Assembly (NCBI GenBank): GCA_963750895.1
Contig: CAVVSD010000008.1
Coordinates: forward strand, 1,612,001 to 1,676,000
Source: CAVVSD01 sp963750895
GTDB taxonomy: Bacteria; Actinomycetota; Thermoleophilia; Solirubrobacterales; Solirubrobacteraceae
Length of the DNA: 64,000 bases
Direction: 5' to 3'
The notes under the pieces: generated by a model
The model's input: the letters and a program-made list of their open reading frames with translations, nothing else
Database searches by the model: none
Told to the model about the DNA's origin: nothing
Made by a program: the position numbers and the translations under genes
In this document: positions 43,135 to 51,243 of the stretch, one piece after another
Layout: each line of letters begins with the position of its first letter
Numbering within the stretch: position 1 is the first letter of the stretch

Positions 43135-43987
43135 TCAGCCGCCGGCGTCCGCCGACAACAGGGCGATCGTGTCGCCCACGACGAGCGGCGTCTCGGCGTC
43201 GCGCGTGATCTGGTCGCCGTTGAGCGCGGCGACGACGTGCTCGTCGAGCGCCAGGCCCACGCCCGCGGCTGCCTCGCCCAGCGTCGCCGCGGCGACGCTC
43301 GCGGGGTCCGGCACGTCGGACCCCATGCGCCGCAGCACCCCGAAGCGGCGGACGGTCACGTCCGGTCCCGGGCGTGCGCGCGCCGACTCGTAGTCGCCGG
43401 GCTCGTTCAGGTTCAGCACGGAGTCGAGATCCGGATCGAGCGCCGCGACGGACCGGGTCCGCGAGCAGCTCCGCGGCGTCCAGACGCAGCACGCGGGAGG
43501 CCTCGAACAGAAAGGCAGGGCGCATCCGGTCCTCGGCGATGAGGCGCTCGACGACGTCGACCAGTCCGACGCGGTATGCCGCTGCGAGCGGCTGGGGGTA
43601 GCCACCCACGTGGGGCAGGACGACGTCGACGTCCTCGCGCAGCGCCGCAAGGACGCGACGGATGAACATCGGGTGGAGGAACGGGACGTCGGTGGAGGTC
43701 GCGTAGGCGACCTCGGCCTGCTCGCGCGCGGCGGCGAGCCCGGCGGCCAGCCCCTGCAGCGGCCCCCGCCCCTCCTCGGCGTCCTCCACGACCTCGACGT
43801 CCGCCGGCAGCGCGGGAAGCTCCTGGCCCGGCGCCCGCACGACGATGACGGGCCCGTCGACCGACCGATCGACGATGCCGACGATCCGGCGCAGGAGCGT
43901 CGATCCGTGCCATTCGAGCCCGGCCTTCGGCGTGCCCATCCGGGACGAGCGCCCGCCGGCGAGGACGATGCCCGCGGCCGTGGCCAT
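43135..43987 (-). CDS. MobA-MoaD fusion, one frameshift
   Basis: The N-terminal about 190 residues are molybdenum-cofactor guanylyltransferase (VLAGGRSSRMGTPKAGL nucleotide motif, TSTDVPFLHP metal site). The C-terminal about 80 residues form a ubiquitin-like MoaD/ThiS domain (VTVRRFGVLRRMG ... VVGDTIALLSADAGG) ending exactly in GG before TGA, the group that receives sulfur in pterin synthesis. The frame breaks near 43455: ADPVRRGARS should read ADPVAALDPDLDSVLNLNEP, the normal MobA end. The stop is 16 bases before the AOR start. Joining the first-step sulfur carrier to the last-step nucleotidyltransferase in one chain is unusual. Confidence 0.78.
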
Positions 43988-43994
43988 GCCCCGC

Positions 43995-44216
43995 TCAGCC
44001 GCCGCCCATCGGCATCGTGAGGATCACGACCGTCGCATCGGGCGGCAGGTCGTCGACCGGGTCGTTGCGACCCTCCTCGCCGTGCATCGCCACGTAGCCG
44101 GCCTCGACCTCGCGACGCATCGCGTCGGCCGCCGCACGAACGGACCCCTGGTCCTCAGCCGACCACTCGGCGACGACCTCGTCGCCCTCGAGCGTCCTGC
44201 GCACGAGCTTGCCCAT
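43995..44216 (-). CDS. 73-residue protein ending in GGG, first in the Mo/W operon
   Basis: A small acidic protein (MGKLVRRTLEGDEVV at the start, VVILTMPMGGG at the end). It opens the operon and stops 7 bases before the MobA-MoaD gene. The final hydrophobic strand followed by GGG resembles the tail of ubiquitin-like sulfur carriers, but 73 residues with a long helix (RAAADAMRREVEAGYVAM) do not clearly match MoaD or ThiS. I do not recognise the family; a role in pterin-cofactor enzyme assembly is suggested only by location. Confidence 0.6.
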   Translation of the reverse strand: MGKLVRRTLEGDEVVAEWSAEDQGSVRAAADAMRREVEAGYVAMHGEEGRNDPVDDLPPDATVVILTMPMGGG

Positions 44217-44296
44217 CAGCGGACGCGCCTCTGGCGCGCGGTGGCGGTTGCCGGCATGCAGCCAACGTACAGCGCGACCGCAGTCGGACTCCCCAT

Positions 44297-44314
44297 ACCA
44301 TCCAGGGGGATGGT
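44297..44314. promoter_or_regulatory. Inverted repeat in the divergent promoter region of the Mo/W operon
   Basis: Arms ACCATCC and GGATGGT around AGGG, in the 179 bases between the Mo/W operon and the divergent esterase gene. A possible esterase -10 (TAGGCT, 44317-44322) follows directly. No metal-responsive riboswitch was recognised in the gap. Confidence 0.45.
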
Positions 44315-44395
44315 GCTAGGCTGGTTTTCAGGTCAGCCGGCCTGCTTGGTCGGCTCTCGTAGCTGTCGCCCACCCCTGAATCGAAGAAGGACCCG

Positions 44396-45562
44396 ATGCT
44401 CACCGATACGAACACCACCATGATCGAGGCCCTGCGTCTCACACAGGCCGGGCAGCTCACGGAGGCCTCCTCACTCCTGCAACGCGATCTCGCCGGCGGG
44501 CGCGGCGCCCAGCCGGTGGCATGGACCCTCGCGGAGCCTGCGGCGGGGGCGCACCCCGCCCCGGCGTTCAACGGTCTGCTCGGCGGGCTGAAGGGCGCGA
44601 TGGCCGATCTGCCGGGCGCCGGCTTGACCGGGCTTCCGGGACGCGCACCGTCGTCGCGATCCGACGCGGCAGCGAGCGCTGCCGCCGCCCCTGGCGGGGA
44701 GATCCGCCACCTCAGCCACAGCGTGGCGGCTGGGACGCGCAGCTACGACCTCTACATCCCCACGGGCTACACCGGTGACCCCGTCCCACTCGTCGTCATG
44801 CTCCACGGCGGCAAGCAGAACGCCGCCGACTTCGCCGCCGGCACCCGCATGAACGAGCTCGCCGAGCAGCACACCTTCCTGGTCGCCTACCCCGAGCAGT
44901 CCTCCGCGGCCAACCACGGCGGCTACTGGAACTGGTTTCAGCCATCCGACCAGCGCGCCGGTGCCGGCGAGCCGTCGATCATCGCCGGCATCACCCGTCA
45001 GGTCATGCACGAGCTCGCGGTCGATCCTGCCCGCGTGTACATCGCCGGGCTCTCCGCCGGCGGTGCGATGGCCGCCGTCATGGCAGCGACCTATCCCGAC
45101 CTGTACGCCGCGGCCGGCGTGCATTCCGGCATCGCCTACGGCGCCGCGCACGACGTCGGATCGGCCTTCGCCGCCATGCGCACCGGCGGCACACCGGCCG
45201 CGACCAGCACGGTGCCGATGATCGTCTTCCACGGCGACCAGGACACGATCGTGGCCCCGGTCAACGCCGACAAGCTGATCGCCTCCCGGCTCGCGGCCGG
45301 CGACGTGTCCGCCCGCGAGGAGCCGACAAGGGTCGACGGCGACGGCCGCTACCGCCGCAGCATCTACAACGACGTCGACGGTACGCCGATCGCAGAGTCG
45401 TGGACCGTCCACGGCGGCGGTCACGCATGGTTCGGCGGCGACCCCGTCGGTTCCTACACCGACGCCCGAGGCCCGCACGCCTCCGCCGAGATGGTCCGCT
45501 TCTTCCTCCTGCACGAGTCATCCGCTCGCTCTTCGGTCCGTCCGCCCGAGCACGTGCGGTGA
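44396..45562 (+). CDS. Polyhydroxybutyrate-depolymerase/feruloyl-esterase-like hydrolase
   Basis: Alpha/beta hydrolase of 388 residues, ATG 44396 preceded by GAAGAAGG. An N-terminal region of about 100 residues (MIEALRLTQAGQLTEASSLLQ, then Ala/Pro-rich) precedes the esterase domain: RSYDLYIPTGY, the oxyanion region VVMLHGGKQNA, the nucleophile elbow GLSAGGAM, an Asp in FHGDQDTIV and the final His in HGGGHAWFGG. No classical signal peptide, so it is probably an intracellular PHB/PHA depolymerase-like enzyme; feruloyl esterase is the alternative. Confidence 0.82.
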   Translation: MLTDTNTTMIEALRLTQAGQLTEASSLLQRDLAGGRGAQPVAWTLAEPAAGAHPAPAFNGLLGGLKGAMADLPGAGLTGLPGRAPSSRSDAAASAAAAPGGEIRHLSHSVAAGTRSYDLYIPTGYTGDPVPLVVMLHGGKQNAADFAAGTRMNELAEQHTFLVAYPEQSSAANHGGYWNWFQPSDQRAGAGEPSIIAGITRQVMHELAVDPARVYIAGLSAGGAMAAVMAATYPDLYAAAGVHSGIAYGAAHDVGSAFAAMRTGGTPAATSTVPMIVFHGDQDTIVAPVNADKLIASRLAAGDVSAREEPTRVDGDGRYRRSIYNDVDGTPIAESWTVHGGGHAWFGGDPVGSYTDARGPHASAEMVRFFLLHESSARSSVRPPEHVR

Positions 45563-45709
45563 GGACTGTGGTTCTGCGCAACGGGCTCTGTGAGAACAGC
45601 GAAGAAGCGCCCGACTCCCCGACCTAGCGTTCGCCGCCTGAGCCGTCGGCAGTCGCGGGAGCCCTCCTGGCACGCCCGCCGACGACGGGATGTTCGGGGA
45701 GGAGGAGCG

Positions 45710-47041
45710 ATGAGTCAGAGGTCTGGATCTCGTGGATCCGCGGGTGCGATCGTCGCCGCGCTGGCGGTCGTCGTGTCGCTGGCCCTCGTGGCCTGCGGCG
45801 ATGACGACAGCAGCGACTCGGCGTCCGCCGGTGGCGGCTCGAGCGCTTCCACGCAACCGTCCGGCTCCGCGGTCGGTGACGCGACTGCCGGCAGCGGCGT
45901 GACCGACTACCTGAAGTACACGGGAGGCAAGGCCGGGCCCGCGGACAAGAGCAAGTCGCCGATCGTGATCGGCTGGGTCAACCAGCAGGGCGGCCCGAGC
46001 GACGTCGGCCCGGGCGCGACCAAGGGCGCCGAGATGGCGGTGAAGTACATCAACGAGGAGCTCGGCGGCATCGACGGGCACCCGCTGGCGCTGCACACCT
46101 GCTTCACCTCCACCACGGAGGAGCAGGGGCAGACGTGCGGTCAGAAGCTGGCCAACGACCGGGCGGTGCAGGTGGTCGGAGTGGGCGCGGTCGCGATCGG
46201 CGGTCAGTCGCTCGTCGCCACCATCGACGCGCAGAAGCCGATGGTCTACAGCGTCGCCGTCGGGCCGGCGGACCCGACCAACAAGAACGGCTACATCCTC
46301 TTCGGCGACGCGATTCACGTCTCGGCGCCGTTCGGCACCTACGCGCGTGACGTGCTGCACGCCAAGTCGGCCGCCGTGGTGTACCCGCAGCAACCGGGGA
46401 TCGAGGCCGGTTCCAACGCGATGGTCCAGGGCCTCAAGGACGCCGGCGTGTCGGTCAAGCGCGTGAGCTGGAACCCCAACGCGACCGACCTCGTGGGGCC
46501 GCTCACCGCGGCGGGAGCGCAGAGCGCCGACGTGCTCATGCCGAACGCGGACCCGAAGTCGTGCGTGAACCTGGCCAAGACGATCGCGTCGCTGAAGCTC
46601 GAGACGCCGGTCGTCTCCCAGCCGCTGTGCCTGAACGCCGAGGTGGCCAAGGGCCTGGGCGACCTCCCGAAGTGGACGTACGGCATCGCCTCGTCGCTGG
46701 CCACCGACACGAAGGACCCGGCGGCGGTCGCGTTCATGAAGGTCGCCGACCAGTACGGCGTCAAGGAGGCGGCCGGTGACGTCTGGATCCCGATCGCGTT
46801 CACGCAGATCCTGACCATCGCGCAGTGGATGAACCAGATCGGCGCGGACACGCTCTCGTCCGAGGCGATCACGGCCAAGGCCAAGGCGTTCAAGGGCCCG
46901 ATGGCGTTCGGCGCACCGACGCTCGAGTGCGGCAAGTACGCCGACGCGCCGGCGATCTGCAACGACCAGATCAAGTTCTTCAACTACGAGGGCAAGGGCG
47001 TCTTCAGCGCCGCCTCGGGGTGGGTGCGCCCGCCCGAGTGA
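45710..47041 (+). CDS. Branched-chain-type ABC transporter binding lipoprotein
   Basis: Receptor of the Peripla_BP_6 (Liv/Urt) class, about 443 residues. ATG 45710 has a strong GGAGGAG site. Signal peptide IVAALAVVVSLALVAC ends in a lipobox Cys followed by GDDDSS. The mature domain begins SPIVIGWVNQQGGPSDVGPGA and includes a family Cys pair (LHTCFTSTTEEQGQTC). No permease or ATPase genes adjoin; the importer ATPases at the right edge of the window are 16 kb away. Linked to a methyltransferase and AraC regulator, so the ligand may be a methylated small molecule. Confidence 0.85.
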   Translation: MSQRSGSRGSAGAIVAALAVVVSLALVACGDDDSSDSASAGGGSSASTQPSGSAVGDATAGSGVTDYLKYTGGKAGPADKSKSPIVIGWVNQQGGPSDVGPGATKGAEMAVKYINEELGGIDGHPLALHTCFTSTTEEQGQTCGQKLANDRAVQVVGVGAVAIGGQSLVATIDAQKPMVYSVAVGPADPTNKNGYILFGDAIHVSAPFGTYARDVLHAKSAAVVYPQQPGIEAGSNAMVQGLKDAGVSVKRVSWNPNATDLVGPLTAAGAQSADVLMPNADPKSCVNLAKTIASLKLETPVVSQPLCLNAEVAKGLGDLPKWTYGIASSLATDTKDPAAVAFMKVADQYGVKEAAGDVWIPIAFTQILTIAQWMNQIGADTLSSEAITAKAKAFKGPMAFGAPTLECGKYADAPAICNDQIKFFNYEGKGVFSAASGWVRPPE

Positions 47042-47074
47042 TCGGGGTGGCGCAAGACGATCAGTGAGGAAACG

Positions 47075-48289
47075 ATGACGAAGAGCAGCGAACGGATCCT
47101 GACCAGCCACGCGGGGAGCCTGCCGCGCCCGGACTCCCTGCTCGAGGCCTGGCGATCCCAGGTCAGCGGCAACGGCGCGGACGCCTCGGCCTTCGAAGGC
47201 GAGCTGCGCCGCGCGGTCGCGGACCTTGTCCGCCGGCAGCGCGACCTGGGGCTGGACATCATCAACGACGGTGAGTACGGGCACGCGATGGGCGGCAAGC
47301 TGGACTACGCCGCCTGGTGGACCTACGTGTTCCAGCGCCTGGACGGTCTCGAGCTCAAGCCCGTCCAGGAGGCGATCAGCGCGCGGCGCCCGCGCCCCGA
47401 GGACCTGAAGCTGGGCGCCGGGCTGCCGCAGCGCCGCGACTACCGGGCCTTCCAGGACGCCTACGAGGACCCCAGCGCCGGCATCACGCTGGGTGAGTTC
47501 CCGAGCACGCTGCCGGTCGCGACGAGCGCGATCACGTACGTCGGCCAGGAGGCGGTGCAGCAGGACATCGCCAACTTCAAGGCGGCGCTGGAGGAGGCCG
47601 GCCTGGAGGACGGGTTCCTGAACTCGGTGGCGCCGGCGAGCTGCGCGCGGTTCGGCAACGGTTCTACAACGACGACGACGAGCTGCTGTGGGCCTGCGCG
47701 GAGGCGATGCGCGAGGAGTACAAGGCGATCATCGACGCCGGGCTCATCCTGCAGCTCGACGACCCGGCCATCGCGGAGAACTGGGACGGCATCACCCCGG
47801 CGCCGACGCCGGAGGAGTACCGCCGGTACACGAGCCGGCTGATCGAGGCGCTCAACCACGCCATCCGCGACCTGCCGCGCCGAGCGCATCCGCTTCCACC
47901 TGTGCTGGGGCAGCTGGCACGGCCCGCACACCACCGACCTGCCCATGGCCGAGATCGTCGAGCTCATGCTCAAGGTCAACGCCGGCGCGTACTCCTTCGA
48001 GGCGGCCAACGTGCGCCACGAGCACGAGTGGCGGGTCTGGGAGGACGTCAAGCTGCCGGAGGGCAAGGTGCTCATCCCCGGCGTCGTCAGCCACGCCACC
48101 AACGTCGTCGAGCACCCCGAGCTCGTCGCCGACCGCATCGTGCGCTTCGCCGAGGTCGTCGGTCGCGAGAACGTCGTCGCCGGCACCGACTGCGGCCTGG
48201 GCGGGCGCATCCACCCGCAGATCGCCTGGGCCAAGCTCGAAGCGCTCGTGCAGGGCGCCGACCTGGCGACCAAGCGCCTCTGGACCTGA
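47075..48289 (+). CDS. MetE-like zinc methyltransferase (catalytic domain only), two frameshifts
   Basis: Homologue of the C-terminal domain of cobalamin-independent methionine synthase and of epoxyalkane:CoM transferase. It has SHAGSLPRPDSL at the N-terminus, LDIINDGEYGH, and a full zinc set: His-X-Cys in FHLCWGSWHGPH, Glu in SFEAANVRHEHEW and Cys in AGTDCGLGGR. The frame changes near 47645 (NSVAPAS to FYNDDDELLWACAEAM) and near 47880 (RDLP to RIRFHLCW). Repaired length about 404. The folate-binding N-terminal half of MetE is missing, so the methyl donor or thiol acceptor is probably not the classical pair. Confidence 0.8.
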
Positions 48290-48354
48290 CCGGACTCCGT
48301 CCCCGTGCAGCGGTCCCGGCGCTCGCTAGAGTCGGCGCGGAGGAGGCCGTTGCC

Positions 48355-49341
48355 GTGGGCGTTGTCGTCGACACAGCTGACGCAGGCGATGCCGAGCGCT
48401 TCGAGCGCTGGTCAGCCGCGCACCGACGGCTGTTCCCGGCACTCGAGATGCGTCCGCGCTCCGTGGGCTCGTTCACCGGCCGGCTGTCCTGGTTCCAGCT
48501 CGGCGCCGCCTACGTCGGCCGGTTCACCGCCGACGCCTCCACGGTCCGACGCACACCCCGGACCATCGGCAAGGACGGCGCGGACGCCTACCACCTCGCC
48601 TTGCTCCTGCGGGGTCGCTCGACCGTCTCACAGGACGACCGGTCGTCCGCGGTCAATCCCGGCGACCTGACCAGCTACAGCTCCTGGGAGCCCTACGAGT
48701 TCCAGGCGCTCACCCCGTTCGACATGCTCGTCGTCACGCTGCCCCAGGCGCTGCTGCACCCGCACGTCGAACGCACCCGGCGCCGCACCGCCACCGCGTT
48801 CCCGGCTGGGGACGGCGCCGGCCAGGTGCTGCGCCCGTTCCTCGTCGAACTGATCCGCGGCCTGGAAGGCGGGACCATCCGGCCCGACGGCGCCAGTCTC
48901 GGGGAGGCGCTGCTCTCGCTGGTGCACGCCCTGCACGACGGACCGGCGTCGGATGAACGCTCAGAGCGGGGTCGATCTCATGTGCTGTGGCTGCAGGTCA
49001 CCCAGTTCATCGACGAGCACCTGGGCGACGCCGATCTCAGCCGTGAGGTCATCGCCCGGCAGCACTTCATCTCCGTGAGCTATCTCGACAAGCTCTTCGA
49101 GGCGCAGGGCGTCAGCACCTGGCAGTACATCCGCAACAAGCGACTCGACCGCTGCCGCCGCGACCTCGCCGACCCCCGGCTCGCCACGGAGTCGATCCTC
49201 ACCATCGCCTCGGGCTGGGGCTTCGCCAACGCCGCTCACTTCAGCCGCAGCTTCAGCCGCGCCTTCGGCGAGTCACCGCGCGACTTCCGCGCCGCCGCAT
49301 GCCGAGCGAGCGAGCCGGCGCCGCCGGTCCGCGATCGATGA
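48355..49341 (+). CDS. AraC-family transcription regulator
   Basis: A 328-residue regulator, GTG 48355 preceded by GGAGGAGG. The N-terminal about 210 residues match the AraC-binding-like domain of regulators such as those of aromatic oxidation (RSTVSQDDR, NPGDLTSYSSWEPYEF); the C-terminal double helix-turn-helix contains LSREVIARQHFISVSYLDKLF and a typical second motif (IASGWGFANAAHFSRSFSRAFG). It lies just after the MetE-like gene and probably activates the esterase-binding protein-methyltransferase group. Confidence 0.85.
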   Translation: MGVVVDTADAGDAERFERWSAAHRRLFPALEMRPRSVGSFTGRLSWFQLGAAYVGRFTADASTVRRTPRTIGKDGADAYHLALLLRGRSTVSQDDRSSAVNPGDLTSYSSWEPYEFQALTPFDMLVVTLPQALLHPHVERTRRRTATAFPAGDGAGQVLRPFLVELIRGLEGGTIRPDGASLGEALLSLVHALHDGPASDERSERGRSHVLWLQVTQFIDEHLGDADLSREVIARQHFISVSYLDKLFEAQGVSTWQYIRNKRLDRCRRDLADPRLATESILTIASGWGFANAAHFSRSFSRAFGESPRDFRAAACRASEPAPPVRDR

Positions 49342-49362
49342 CGCGCAGGGCCTCCCCGGCCA

Positions 49363-49435
49363 TGGCGAGACCCGGACTCGAACCGGGGACACCACGATTT
49401 TCAGTCGTGTGCTCTACCAACTGAGCTATCTCGCC
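49363..49435 (-). tRNA. tRNA-Phe (GAA)
   Basis: Reverse-strand cloverleaf: acceptor GGCGAGA paired with TCTCGCC, D-arm AGCTCAGTTGGTAGAGC, anticodon stem CACGA/TCGTG enclosing CTGAAAA with anticodon GAA, and T-arm GGTTCGAGTCC. Discriminator base A; CCA is not encoded. Confidence 0.97.
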
Positions 49436-49463
49436 GCGGCCGTCGATCGTAGCGTGCCGTTCC

Positions 49464-49751
49464 TCAGGTCGGCTCGATCTCCGCGAGGCGCTCGCGGAGG
49501 ATCTCCCGGACCCGCTCGTCCGGGAGCGGGTCGGCGTCCGTGAACCGGATGGTGCCGGGGAAGATGCTCATGTGGCGCTTGAACGCGCCGACCCAGATCA
49601 GGGTCGTGCCGCCGACCGCGAAGCCCGGCATCCGGTAGCTGAAGATCTCCTCGGCGCCGGGGGCGGCCTCGAGCACGAGCCCGCGGATGCGGGCGAACTC
49701 GGCCCGCTGCCCCGCCGTGATGTTGCTGAGGTAGTGCTCGATCTCGTCCAT
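49464..49751 (-). CDS. DUF1801 (YdhG-like) family protein
   Basis: A 95-residue protein from ATG 49751. EIEHYLSNITAGQRAEFARIRGLV, EEIFSYRMPGFAVGG and HMSIFPGTIRFTDADPLP are the DUF1801 signature. The fold is of the iron chaperone/YdhG type, with no proven activity for most members. It lies directly upstream of tRNA-Phe on the same strand. Confidence 0.78.
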   Translation of the reverse strand: MDEIEHYLSNITAGQRAEFARIRGLVLEAAPGAEEIFSYRMPGFAVGGTTLIWVGAFKRHMSIFPGTIRFTDADPLPDERVREILRERLAEIEPT

Positions 49752-49845
49752 GGCGATAGATGGTGCCTCGTCGGCGTACGCGTTCACGTTCGGATGACCG
49801 GGTAGCGCGCGAAGAAGGCACCTGTCCCGAATCGCGGAGGCCGCC

Positions 49846-50200
49846 ATGACATCGCCGGATCGAGATCCTTCCGCCGCCCACGAGCGCAGCGGACGTGACG
49901 TCGAGGAGAGCATCGCCCGGGCGGAGGCGGGGACCGACGAGCAGGGGACGCACACGCTCGAGAACTCAGGCCCCTCGGGCGACTCGCGCGTGGAGCGCAT
50001 GGCCGGCGTCGAGGAGACGACGGAGGGCCGCGTGGAGAAGGACGACGGCGAGCGTGCGGCGCCGCTGGAGCCCGGCCCGTCCCCCGCCGACGTCGGCTCG
50101 GGGGGCGCGCAGCGCGTCGAGGGTGCGCGGATCTCCGATCGGGTCGCAGGCTCCGAGCCGGTGCCCGACGGCCCGCCTTTCGATGAGGAGACCGAGCGCT
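49846..50200 (+). CDS. Hydrophilic acidic protein of unknown function, 3' end unresolved
   Basis: From ATG 49846 about 118 codons show a strong coding signature (third positions almost all G or C). The product is highly charged and probably disordered (AEAGTDEQGTHTLENSGPSG, then GVEETTEGRVEKDDGE). The frame then stays open to 51129, antisense to the YihY gene, so the natural stop appears to be missing; the end given is where the opposing gene begins. A lost or shifted base at the end is likely. Function unknown. Confidence 0.5.
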
Positions 50201-51174
50201 CAGAGGACGTTCTCCTCGCGCTCGACCCGCGGCGCCGGCACGCCGGCGCGCACCGCCTCGAGCTGTGCTGCGACCGCGAGCCCGCCGAACAGCGCCACCG
50301 CGCTCAGCATCGCCCAGAGCAGGAGCCCGATCGTGCCCGCGATCGGGCCGTAGGTCGCGCCGAAGTTGCGCGTCGCGTCGACGTAGACGGTGAGCGCCGC
50401 CATGAACACGAGCCACAGCACGGCGGCGATGACCGCGCCGACCGCGAGCCAGCTCGCCTCCGGCTGACGGCGCCGCGGCGCCCGCTCGAACAGCAGCGCG
50501 ACCGAGGCGATGGTCAGGGCGGCGCCGACGGGCCAGCGCGCGATCGTCCACACCGCGTCGAACGTGTCCCCCCAGTCGAGCGCCGAGCGGATCGCGGACC
50601 CGCCGACGAGCAGCGCGGCGGACGCGACGGCCAGGGTGCCGGCGGTCGCGGCGAGCAGCGCGGCGTTCAGGTACTTGCGCAGGAACGGGCGGTCGCGTTC
50701 CGTGCCGTAGATGCGGTTCGCGCCCCGCTCGACCTGCGCCATCGCCGTGGTGCCGGCGATCGCCGCGGCCAGTGCGCCGCCGACGAGCGCCGTCTCGCCG
50801 GACTCCGCCCGCGCGGCGCTCGTCCCCTGTCGCAGCGCGTCCGTGAGGATGTCGCCGACGGCGCCGGGCGCGAGCTGCGCGATCGTGTCGCGGACCACCG
50901 CGGTGAAGGCGTCGACGTCGAGCGTGGCGGCCAGGCCGACCACCGCGATGATCCCCGGCAGGATCGCGAGCGTGATCTGGAACGCGAGCGCGCGCGAGTG
51001 GCTGAAGCCGTCAGCGGCGCGGAAGCGCGTGACGGCATCGACGACGAGGCGCACTCGTCCCGTGCGGGCGAGCGTCTCGAGCGCCTCGTCTCCCTCGAGC
51101 TCCTCGTCGCGCGTGACGGGCACGGATGACGCAGTGGTCACCGGGCGCTCATTCCCCGTTCCGCGTCGCGTCAT
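50200..51174 (-). CDS. YihY/UPF0761 family membrane protein
   Basis: A 324-residue integral membrane protein, ATG 51174 (a GTG a little downstream is possible). Six helices with family blocks HSRALAFQITLAILPGIIAVVG, AMAQVERGANRIYG, ATRNFGATYGPIAGTIGLLLW. Formerly annotated as ribonuclease BN; that activity is not supported for the family. An acidic N-terminal tail of about 45 residues precedes the first helix. Confidence 0.82.
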   Translation of the reverse strand: MTRRGTGNERPVTTASSVPVTRDEELEGDEALETLARTGRVRLVVDAVTRFRAADGFSHSRALAFQITLAILPGIIAVVGLAATLDVDAFTAVVRDTIAQLAPGAVGDILTDALRQGTSAARAESGETALVGGALAAAIAGTTAMAQVERGANRIYGTERDRPFLRKYLNAALLAATAGTLAVASAALLVGGSAIRSALDWGDTFDAVWTIARWPVGAALTIASVALLFERAPRRRQPEASWLAVGAVIAAVLWLVFMAALTVYVDATRNFGATYGPIAGTIGLLLWAMLSAVALFGGLAVAAQLEAVRAGVPAPRVEREENVL

Positions 51175-51243
51175 CCACGATGGCGAGCACCGATAGGGTT
51201 GGCGCGGAAACAGTGCAATGGACGAGCGGCGGGGTGACGGACG

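Noticed and set aside
44217..44395. Molybdenum-cofactor riboswitch upstream of the Mo/W operon
   Set aside because: Only a simple 7-bp inverted repeat was seen; no conserved multi-stem layout could be recognised.
45518..47284. Long reverse open frame opposite the Liv-type binding protein
   Set aside because: The forward gene has a lipobox signal peptide and a strong ribosome site; the reverse product is an Arg/Leu/Val-rich shadow.
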